Assembly (NCBI RefSeq): GCF_902167145.1
Contig: NC_050096.1
Location: 196,866,566-196,930,565 of the forward strand
Length of the DNA stretch: 64,000 nt
Direction: 5' to 3'
From: Zea mays
Lineage: Eukaryota; Streptophyta; Magnoliopsida; Poales; Poaceae
A program made the translations under genes and the position numbers. Each line of letters starts with the position of its first letter. Positions within the stretch are counted from its first letter, which is position 1. The notes under the pieces are model-generated. The model did not search any database. It had not been told where the DNA came from and saw only the letters and a list, made by a program, of their open reading frames with translations. Shown piece by piece: positions 9,360-19,600 of the stretch.

Positions 9360-12300
9360 CTAAACACTGTGTGATATTGTGTACAAACTTAGTTCTGGGA
9401 ATTTTTGCAAATTTCCATTTACATTGTAGAATAGCCCTTGTTGATGAAGAACTTCACGGCGCATAAAGTAAAGCAAGTCTCTTACAACCTTAGCCACGCC
9501 GGTGGAAACCATATCTCTTTCTAACCATTCAGCATTGATCTTAGATTTAGGAACCTGCAATGAAAGCAAAAAGCAATCGGTGCTAAGAGTAATGTGATGA
9601 GCAACAATATAACATAAAAATTGCAATATAGACAATGATAGCGAACTTACATCCTCACGATTGACCATGTAATGGAAGGTGACACGACACCATTCGCATA
9701 CATAATAACCGCACAGGACAGTACCCGGAGGTTGTTTGTCACCATATGGAAATAATGATATTGACAAATTAGGCTTGTCCTCTGGATGTTCGCCACCAAG
9801 ATCTTTCCAATAAAAACGGTATGCACTGCATATAAGAATAGCATTGTGAGATTAAGAATACATTTGTTAAGTTGTAATAAGTACAAGTGTGCAATAATAA
9901 TCATACTTCTCTAAAATCTTCAAGAAGTCATTATACGTAGCCTTTTCCATTCTCAGTGAGTCGAAGACCACGACTTTACCATCCTTTGGCCAGATCATGA
10001 TACAAATGTAGTGGTCACTATATAGACATAGACGAAAACACATGTTAATATCACGATTGCCATAATTTATAGTTCAAAATTAAACCATGTCGATAACTTA
10101 CTTAAAGTGGTGCGGAGCTATTATTAAGTCCTTGCCATGTTGTACATGATTATACATGGCTCGTCCAATGTATGCCGCCATTACCTTCATTTTCTTTCTC
10201 TGATTCTGTTTGACAGCTTTCTCAAATTCAGCATCGTCCAAGTCTTTGTATTCTTCTCCTTGCCTCCGAGCAACTACTTTGTAGCGAGCTTGGGATATCA
10301 TCAACGGGTCAAGAAACCCTGTCTTAAGTTGTTTATTCTTATCATCCATGTATTGCATCCTACGTGTAATAGTGTTAATCGTTAGACTCTCGTTTATGTG
10401 TGCGTGTACAAAACTAACAAATATGAAAGTTTAGAGGTACTTACAAGCAAAAGAGGGTTAAGTAGTTGGTTTCCATCCTTTGTCGGTGGTACAACGACCA
10501 GAGATCGTCAAAGAATAAATGCCGCACAGGATTTATATGATCATTGCTCCAAAATGCATCTTCTGGCACAACAAATGTGAATTCCTCGAGTTTGTATTTG
10601 TTGCTAGCCACCATGTACCACTCATGCATTCTAATCTCCGGAGTCGACAACTTAGAAAGTTGCACCGTCGTTAAGAACGGCCTCCCATTCACAAATTTAG
10701 GAGGAACATCCTCCTTCTTGTATACCGAGATATTGGTTTTAAGACGTAATGATTCTCGAGTATGAATCATTCCATCTTCTTCCCATACTTCGAAATTGTC
10801 TATTTGGGCCGGCCGTGTGCCTACTCCATGAGATGCTGATACTGCTTTTGATTGATTAGTCATAACTCTCTGCAATTTATGCAGGTAGCGTGCCACTGAT
10901 TCTGACGGTTTCTTGACATCGTCTGTGGCGATTCACTTATGAATCTTCTTTGAAATAGTTGGCCCTTCAACATTGGTGCCAACCTTTGGTTCCTTTTTGA
11001 TGTTGACGTCGACATTCTGAGGAACAATTTTGTCTACGTCCCCCTCGTCGAGTTCCTTCGCAAGAGGCGATATGATTGTTTCAATGATTTTTTTGGAGGT
11101 CGGTGTCATATCTTCCTGCACCATGGGGTGTGGAATGATCGAACTAGCTTTTTGTTGCATTGGTGTTGAATTCGGCTCATCACCAAACTTGATGTCGCGT
11201 CGATGCCAAAGGACCAACTCGTTAATTGCGTCATGCAAAGTTATGATCCCCTCAACTGGAAAATCTATCTCCCAATCTTCACAACCATTGTCTGTGATTT
11301 CTAGAACTTGGACCACAGCATAGTGTGGCGGGACAGGATTGTCCTTGTAGTTAACAAGTCCTGGTTTTACCAAACCAGTAGCAGCTTGCTTTGTTTTTGT
11401 CCCAGATCGATTGATTGGAATATGAAGAAAGCAAGGCTTGTCCTCAACAATATCGTCTACAGGGTACTTGGTCAAGTCTTGCACAGATCCAACGCTGCTA
11501 GGGACTATAGGTGGACTCATGTGGCTTGGCTTGAGTTCAAATGATATGCATTCTGTTTTCTTCATTTTGTTCATCACGTCATTAATAGCCTTTTGTACCC
11601 TTTCATCAATAGTCTCTTCAAGGGTCCTTTTCGACTTCTCGTGTTTCCTATATGACGACGCATACTCTGGAAACGCCTCTCTCCAGGAAATCTTAGAAGA
11701 GATTCCCCGAGCCCGTCCAGTGTGTTCAGGATTGCCTAGGGCTGCAGTTAGTATGTCATTCTCCCTCCGAGGCTTAAATTCTCCTTTTTTCTCTTATCTG
11801 CATATTCTTGAATTTTTGACGAAACTTCGCCTACCAATTCTGGATGCAAAAGTTTGTCGTCCTCACTCAAACCTGCTCGACCTAAGATCCAACGAATAGC
11901 TCTCTCATCGATATCTTTTAATATTGGGTCCAAAGTGCCGTTAGTTATAGCTTCCTCGATAATCTTGTTCCACTGCACAACTTTATGGTGATATCCGCTT
12001 GACCCCAGGCGATGGGGGTGTTTGTTCATCTTCGCTCTCTGAGAATTAGTTTCGCCCAGTTCTTTGGCCTTCAGTTCGGTCTTCTGACGAACAAATTCGT
12101 CCCACTGAGCTTGAGTGATTTTCCCCATTTTCTTGGGCGGAGGAACCTTATTCTTCTTAACAAAGTCCCTATTCATCTCGGCCTTCCACCCACGAAACAT
12201 CTTGGCCATAGCAGAGAGCATCGACTTCCTTACTGCATCCTCTGTGCCTTTTGGGAACTTGAATGACTCAGACAACTTAGCCCATAGCTTGTTGCGGGTG

Positions 12301-12872
12301 TCTTCATCTAAATCCTTCCATTTTTGAAGTGTGATTGGCACTATATCTCTAACAGTAGCCCCGCAGGAATTTCGAAACTTTGTAACCACGTCAAGTGGTT
12401 CTTCAGGAAACCCCTCTGCATTTAGTTTTGTTACATACATAACTGCACCTTCTTTCATCTGATTTGGACCTCGTCGCCCTCGTTTCCGCTTATGTGAAAC
12501 AGATGATTCAGGCATCGGAGCATCCTCCGTGTTTCGTGTAGAAGATGCATCCTCTTTCTTCTCTTCATTTGAAATCTATATAGTGAAAAAATTAATGGCC
12601 TTTCATATATGAACATTATTTTACAATATAGTCGACATATTTCTATTTACCTCTTCATCGTTGGGAATATAGTCGGCATCAAGCTCATCTGATGTTTTTT
12701 TCTTCCTTGGAGGTATAGGAGTACAAGGATTGTTGTCACTAGAACTATCCTCCCCGCTCCCTTCACTGGAGCTGCTCGTTGTCTGCCATTCAAGTTTGGT
12801 CGCGTCTTCATCAACTTTGTTAGACGCACCGGTGCAGACCACATCCATACTAGGCTGCTCGTTGTCTGCCAT
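9360..12872 (-). pseudogene. CACTA-1 tnpA-like protein with C-terminal Ulp1-like cysteine protease domain
   Basis: Six exons can be read on the minus strand: 12872-12651, 12575-10445, 10359-10102, 10017-9907, 9825-9651 and 9554-9360, all with GT..AG borders. Their sum is 3,092 nt; with one -1 shift near 11784 it is exactly 1,031 codons. The N-terminus (MADNEQPSMDVV) is acidic and Ser-rich. The middle has a plant En/Spm transposase (Ptta) type domain (KFRNSCGATVRDIVPITLQK, RAKMNKHPHRLGSSGYHHK). The C-terminus resembles a Ulp1/C48 SUMO protease: His in DHYICIMIW, Asp in VVVFDSL, Gln in KQPPG, Cys in VLCGYYVCEW. Lesions are an in-frame TGA at 10935-10933 and the frame change at 11784-11790. It would bind subterminal repeats by analogy with TNPA; the protease role is unknown. 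Confidence 0.8.
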
Positions 12873-12981
12873 TCAAGCTGGTTCCATCGATAAAGGGATA
12901 TACTGTTAGTCTGATATACTGGTTCCATCAATAAGGGAACTTGGAGAAAAGGCACTTTCCAATGCAGTTAGATAGAGAAGG

Positions 12982-14552
12982 CATGGTTGTGATGTTATAA
13001 TGCTGAAGGACCCCAAGAAGAGATTATGCCCTATAGTCTACCACCTCTCGTTATTTGTGGGCTTCACCGAGGGCGGGAAACATTTGGTGACATCAAACGA
13101 CCTTCGGGCTGGGGACGTCTGCGAGCTTGTTAAGGGGCCAGACGATGGTGAGCCGGTGTACTCTGTCCGGATGTGTGGTCACAAAATTTAAAGCCGCCCC
13201 GACTTCATCTGTGCGCTTCTCTTCTCTTATGTCGGCTACTAAGATCACTTAGCACCCCACCTAAGAGAAGAGAAGCACACACATGCAGCCGGGGCAGCTT
13301 TTAATTTTGTGACCACACATCCGGACATAGTACACCGGCTCAACATCGTCTGGCCCCTTAACAAGCTCGCAGACGTCTTCAACCCGAAGGTCGTTTGCTA
13401 TCACCAAATGTTTCCAGCCATCGGTGAAGCCCACAAATAACGGGAGGTGGTAGACTACAGGGCTTAATCTCTTCTTGGGGTCCTTCAGCATTATAACATC
13501 ACAGCCATGCTGAAGGACCCCAAGAAGAGATTAAGCCCTGTAGGACCCCAAGAAGAGATTAAGCCCTGTAGTCTACCACCTCCCGTTATTTGTGGGCTTC
13601 ACCGAGGGCGGGAAACATTTGGTGACATCAAACGACCTTCGGGCTGGGGACGTCTGCGAGCTTGTTAAGGGGCAAGACGATGGTGAGCCGGTGTACTCTG
13701 TCCGGATGTGTGGTCACAAAATTTAAAGCCGCCCCGGCTTCATCTGTGCGCTTCTCTTCTCTTATGTCGGCTACTAAGATCACTTAGCACCCCACCTAAG
13801 AGAAGAGAAGCACACACATGCAGCCGGGGCAGCTTTTAATTTTGTGACCACACATCCGGACATAGTACACCGGCTCAACATCGTCTGGCCCCTTAACAAG
13901 CTCGCAGACGTCTTCAGCCCGAAGGTCGTTTGCTATCACTAAATGTTTCCAGCCATCGGTGAAGCCCACAAATAACGGGAGGTGGTAGACTACAGGGTTT
14001 AATCTCTTCTTGGGGTCCTTCAGCATTATAACATCACAGCCATGCTGAAGGACCCCAAGAAGAGATTAAGCCCTGTAGGACCCCAAGAAGAGATTAAGTC
14101 CTGTAGTCTACCACCTCTCGTTATTTGTGGGCTTCACCGAGGGCGGGAAACATTTGGTGACATCAAACGACCTTCGGGCTGGGGACGTCTGCGAGCTTGT
14201 TAAGGGGCCAGACGATGGTGAGCCGGTGTACTCTGTCCGGATGTGTGGTCACAAAATTTAAAGCCGCCCCGGCTTCATCTGTGCGCTTCTCTTCTCTTAT
14301 GTCGGCTACTAAGATCACTTAGCACCCCACCTAAGAGAAGAGAAGCACACACATGCAGCCGGGGCAGCTTTAAATTTTGTGACCACACATCCGGACATAG
14401 TACACCGGCTCACCATCGTCTGGCCCCTTAACAAGCTCGCAGACGTCTTCAACCCGAAGGTCGTTTGCTATCACCAAATGTTTCCAGCCATCGGTGAAGC
14501 CCACAAATAACGGGAGGTGGTAGACTACAGGACTCAATCTCTTCTTGGGGTC
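12982..14552. repeat. Three tandem hairpins (inverted repeats) of a B3-like gene fragment
   Basis: Arms are at 12982-13229/13262-13509, 13506-13764/13797-14044 and 14041-14299/14332-14552, with a spacer of about 32 bp (TGTCGGCTACTAAGATCACT...). Every arm contains the same 60-odd codon fragment: plus arms read GFTEGGKHLVTSNDLRAGDV, minus arms GFTDGWKHLVIANDL then CELVKGPDD. This resembles the second half of a plant B3 DNA-binding domain (GWKxF..NxLxxGDVC). Plus arms resemble each other more than their own minus arms, so whole hairpins were duplicated. The second and third plus arms also start with a duplicated block of about 30 bp (GACCCCAAGAAGAGATTAAG...). CACTA-2 holds only one such hairpin. 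Confidence 0.9.
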
Positions 14553-15500
14553 TGCCGATTCAGGCATTCCGCCGATGCCATTCTCCATATAAGTCCCAAA
14601 CAGAGAATAGGGATGAGGTAGTCAAGATTGTAGGCGCTAGTGCTCAACTACTAGCATCTATAGATATGGACACAAGTCCAAATTTGGTGCTACTCGGCAC
14701 CATCGATATCACTAGAAAAAAAAATACATCAAAGAGATACACTTCCCAATAGTACTCGAAGATAGTTCATTGACTTGACACTCTCTAAGAGGTTCATACA
14801 AAATACATTATCTCTAAGAGTGAAACCTAAGATAGTTCATTTGAAACAAAGTGGTCTTAAGTGTGTACACTGATTCCGGTTCACTAGTATCCACAACCAT
14901 GTCAAGTGGCTCTTTTTCCATCTCTAAAACTGAAAATGGCCAAGTCTCACAATCAACATTGAGATCGCAACAAAGGCAGGGATCAGAGGGAAAACAAGGA
15001 TGTGGCTTATAGGGCAAAAAGAGGGGTCCAAATAACATTGTCATGGCTATGAACAAGTCAAAGATGGGAGATAAGAACAAGTCTTATAACATAGGGTTGG
15101 GAAGCAAAGATAGGTAGTCAAAAAACTAAGAAGGGAGATAAGAACAAGTCTTATAACATAGGGAGATAATAACATTGCCATGGCTATGTACTTCCATGAT
15201 GTATGTGGCCATAAGCACTAAAAATAGACTTGTTTCCCCAATCACTATGGAGATTTTCTACCAAGAAGGGGTCCTAGTAGTTGCATCAACTATCCATGAC
15301 AAAATTCTTCATAAGCATAATTACCAACATTTAATCACAAGGGATACAAGCTACTAAAGCAAAAATGGTGACCTTAACAAAATATGTAAGTGAAAACACC
15401 AACAATATAAGCATAATGACCAACATTAACAATATAAGATTAACAATAATTAAGACATGACTAGCAAAAACAAGTAATCAAGGCATGAATTTTTAACAAG
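14553..15500. other. Captured-fragment and AT-rich region of CACTA-1
   Basis: 14587-14740 is nearly identical to 46792-46915 in CACTA-2 and has an open plus-strand reading (DEVVKIVGASAQLLASIDMD) of unknown origin. 14820-15080 is a shortened copy of the minus-strand gene fragment better preserved at 47064-47597: the part around EMEKEPLDM and VDTSEPESVYTLKTTLFQ remains, and about 250 bp are deleted. The rest is AT-rich with ATAAGAACAAGTCTTATAAC duplications and no gene. Confidence 0.6.
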
Positions 15501-15519
15501 TAATTAAGGCATGATCAAG

Positions 15520-15900
15520 GAGTGCACCGAGGGCTCGGAGATGGGCACGGCGGCGCACTCGGCGCTCGGGCTCGGCGGCGCTCGGGCTCGAGGACGGGGA
15601 CGGCGGCGCTTGGCCTCGGAGACGGTGGCGCTTGGGCTCGGGGACGGGGACGGGGACGGTGGCGCACTCGGAGATGGGCACGGCGGCGCGCTCGGCGCTC
15701 GGGCTCGGCGGCGCTCGGGCTCGGGGACGGGGACGGCGGCGCTTGGCCTCGGAGACGGTGGCGCTCGGGGACGGGGACGGGCGCCCAGCTCGGAGACGGT
15801 GGCGCTTGGGCTCGGGCTCGGCGACGGCGTGGCGGGCGCTCACGGCTCGGAGACGGGGACGGGAACGGCGGCGCAGCAGCCTGGCGGCGTAGTATCAGCT
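15520..15900. repeat. GC-rich simple repeat, 5' leader side of the CACTA-1 tnpA-like transcript
   Basis: Irregular tandem copies of GGCGGCGCTCGGGCTCGGGG and GACGGGGACGGCGGCG. Long open frames here in several phases are a product of the composition and encode only Pro/Arg/Ser or Gly/Arg/Ala runs. The block lies just downstream of the minus-strand TATA box at 15942-15934, so it would be transcribed as leader of the minus-strand gene. CACTA-2 has the equivalent at 48270-48690. Confidence 0.8.
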
Positions 15901-15933
15901 CCGGGCGAAAACTAAACCCTAAGCCACCGTACC

Positions 15934-16130
15934 TTTTATATAGTAAACACATCACAGGCGGATTTTTAGAAAAACCGCTTGTGATGTATAACATCACAAG
16001 CGGTTTTCTTTTGCGACCGCCTGTGATATGTAAACATCACAGGCGGTCGAAATAGAAAACCGCTTGTGATGTTATACATCACAAGCGGTTTTTCTAAAAA
16101 TCCGCCTGTGATGTGTATGTAGTATAAAAG
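15934..16130. promoter_or_regulatory. Palindromic divergent promoter of CACTA-1
   Basis: A near-perfect inverted repeat of about 170 bp (15947-16116) is made of eight copies of the CATCACAGGCGG / CATCACAAGCGG motif, the same motif as in the subterminal arrays. It is flanked by a minus-strand TATATAAAA (15942-15934) driving the tnpA-like side and a plus-strand TATAAAAG (16123-16130) driving tnpD. By analogy with Spm, where TNPA binds its own promoter, this could be an autoregulatory operator; that is inference. Confidence 0.75.
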
Positions 16131-16641
16131 GCTCGGTTCCAGCGCAGGAACCCTAACTTCCGGAGCCCGACGCCGCTAGGCTGCACACTACTGTAGCGGC
16201 AGCGGATTTTTTTGATCTACGGGGAGAAGGTTTTGTTTTTGATTTTCGGGCTTGATTTCAAGAGTTTATGCATATATATGATCTCCGTTTGTTTTCTTTC
16301 TCATTTTGATACGATTTTTTGCCTCAATTTTGTAATATAGACCGGAATTGAAGAAAAACTCAGGAATTCCAAGATTTGGACTTGTAGTTGATCTAATTTA
16401 AAGATTTTTTTTGAAGAGTTGTCTCACCTCAAGGTACCTATATTGTTGCAATCTTGTTTCATTTTCATGCACATTAATTCGTTCATGATTTAGGGATTAA
16501 ATTCAATTAATTAGGGATATTTTAAAAAAAATTTGTCTCATGTACTAGGTACATCTCGATATGATCTTGTTTCACTTTCATGAACATTTATTTTTTCATG
16601 TTACATCTCGATATTGACGTTAATCAATATAGGGATAGGTA
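16131..16641 (+). other. 5' leader of the CACTA-1 tnpD-like gene
   Basis: AT-rich sequence between the plus-strand TATA box and the tnpD start. It is closely matched in CACTA-2 at 58526-58946. It probably contains untranslated exon and intron; no protein is seen in it. Confidence 0.55.
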
Positions 16642-19600
16642 ATGGACCGAGGTTGGATGTACAATGTGCCAAGACCACATCCGTCGTACATTCGAAATTT
16701 GAGAAGCTTTATTGAAGCGGCCAACAAGCACGCGAATTTGCGAAAGAGCAAGGAGATATTATGTCCGTGCATCGATTGTGATAATAAGATAGCTTGGAGA
16801 GATATAGGAGTAATCCAATCACATCTGCTAAAAAGAGGGTTTAAAAACAATTACACGATATGGTCAGAACATGGTGAGTTGGATCCGTGTGAAGTGCCTG
16901 GTAATGACGAGAGAGTTGTCGGAATTTTAGATCTTAAAGTTGATGGTAAAGTGGATAATGTGGATGCTAATCAAGAATTTGAAGAATTTGATTGTGAAGA
17001 GATGTTGCGCCATATGGAACCAGAAATGTTAAGTTCTGTGGGATCGCAGAAAGGGCTATCTAAAATGGAGGGACTGGAAAGTGCCTCAAAAGAACCTTTA
17101 TATGATGAATCAAAGGGTTGTGACAAAGAGTTTACTACACTGCGTACAGTTCTAGAACTTCTGAAGTTGAAGGCTAGCGCCGGATGGTCTGATACTAGCT
17201 TCACAGATCTTTTGAATTTTCTGTCTCAATTACTACCAAAACCCAACAAACTACCAACAAGCACTTATAAAGCGAAGAAGCTTATATCTCCCATAGCTCT
17301 GGGTGTGCAAAAAATTCATGCATGTCCGAACCATTGTATTCTGTATCGTGGCGATTTTGAGAACGCATCAAGATGCCCAGTTTGCAATGTCAGTCGATAC
17401 AAGAAGAGCTACAATCAAGACTGTGTAAAAAAATTCCCGAAGAAAAATAAAAACAAGAAATCCACTATTGGACCTGAAAGTGACGATGACACTTTTGATG
17501 ACATGGATGGGAAAAAGAAGTCAAAGAACCCAGCTTTGGTGATGTGGTATCTTCCAGTAATTGATCGCTTAAAACGTTTGTTCTCAAACCCTAGGGAGGC
17601 TGAGCTTATGCGTTGGCATGCTGAAAATCGCAAGCAGAATAACAAACAGATTCGACACCCTGCTGATGCATCACAATGGAAAAATTTCGATCTTATGTAT
17701 CCTGAGTTTGCCAAAGAAACCAGAAATGTAAGATTTGCTTTGGGTACAGACGGAATGAATCCATTTGGTGAAAAAAGAAGTGTACATAGCACCTGGCCCG
17801 TGACTTTAACGATGTACAACCTTCCATCATGGTTGTGTCACAAAAGAAAGTATATTATGTTGACTATTCTTATTCAAGGTCCGAAATCAGCTGGTGTTGA
17901 TATTGATGTGTTCCTAGAACCTCTTATGGAAGATATGACAAAGCTCTGGAATGAAGGAGTTAGAATATGGGATGAGTATTGCCGTGAGTATTTCAACTTA
18001 AGAGCAATTATATTTGTTACCATCCATGATTCTCCCGGTGGCGCCACACTATCAGGGCAAAAGACTAAAGGAAAGAATGGTTGTGTAGTGTGCGTCGATG
18101 GAACTGCTTCAATGTACCTTAAATCATCCAAGAAGTTGGTGTTCATGGGACACAGACGGTTCTTGATGAAGCAGCATAAGTACCGAAAGATGAAAGAGGA
18201 ATTTAACAATCAACTGGAAAGTGAAGGTGCACCAAAGCCTTATAGTGGGAAACTTGTTTTTGAAATTGTAAAGAACATTCATGTTGTATTCGGAAAGGGA
18301 AAAAACAAAGGAGAAAAGAGAAAGAGAACTGACCCTTCAACTTACACAACTTTCAAGAAGCAATCAATATTTTTCAAGTACCTCCCATACTGGAAGGATA
18401 TGGAAATTTGCCACAGCATTGATTTGATGCATGTAACAAAAAATGTTTTTGACAGCATCATTGGAACCTTGCTGGGCATGCCGAGTAAGACAAAAGACGG
18501 ACTTAAATCACGCAATGATCTAGTAGATCTTCAAATCAGACCGGAACTTCATCCAGTGGATAGTGGCAAAGGGAAGCCTTATGTCACACCCGGATTTTAG
18601 GGATCCAAAACCCGGGCGCGAACATAATCACCAGGTGTGCTGGGACCAAGTCTCACACATATGATGATTCATGGCACAGGATCGAATGTCACATCTTTAC
18701 TATATAATAAGAGTTCTATACAAATAAATAAATAGATAATTACATCAAAAGGAGACAACGGTCCAGCAACCCAAAGTTGACTGGGAGACGACGACCTAGA
18801 CCTCTCACGAACGCAGCACAACATCCTCCAAGCACCTCATCCTGTGGTACCTGTTCTTGACCTGTGGGGGTGTGAGACAGCAAGAGTGAGCTCACATACG
18901 TTCATCGCTCAACAAGTTGTGGGGAATAATGTGTATGAACTCGCCAAAGGTGGGAGCTCATGTGAAGTGTAAGGCTTACCAAAGAGGATGGCTGAAGCTG
19001 AGCATTGCTTTTAAAGTTGGTCAAAATTTTATTAGCAATTACTAAGTATAAGTAAATACCAACCCAATTAAGTAGCAGAACAAAAGTAACAACCTCACCT
19101 GCGATGCAATGCATATGACAAATTGAGTTTAAGTTTCATAATTTAATCATGTGAGGGTCCGAGCTGCTCTTGACCGTGAGCATGGCTAGTATACCAGTTT
19201 TACACTCTGCAGAGGTTGCGCATCTTTACCCACAAGTCATGTTACCCATCTGCCAAGGGATCGCGACTTCCCATACACCTCTACCGAGGAGGCGAGGCAG
19301 GGTAACACTACGAGGCCTTTACAAAGTTCCACTAGCTTCAGAAAACCCGCTACAGTTTATAGGAAGCTCCAATGCAGGAATCCCTTGCAGGACCGCCGTC
19401 GCAGCAAAATCCTCCCGAGGGCCTCCCTACACTGACCACTCCCCCACTGCCCTTGCCCCTTTCGGGTAAGGTAGTCTTCCACTAGCTTTCCTAATTAATC
19501 AGCCAAGGGGTCCCATTCCTCCCTTGTGGTAGCATTGTTTTCCCGGGTGGTCGCTCCATGTTCCAATTAACATAATGATCTTATCATGAACAGTAATAAT

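Noticed and set aside
13000..14588. Several separate small B3-like genes
   Set aside because: Each is an arm of an inverted repeat with no exon context or promoter of its own. They are fragments, annotated as one hairpin array.
15493..16055. Several long frames (Gly/Arg/Ala- or Pro/Ser/Arg-rich) in both strands
   Set aside because: All arise from the GC-rich simple repeat; the same happens at 48012-48870. No conserved protein.
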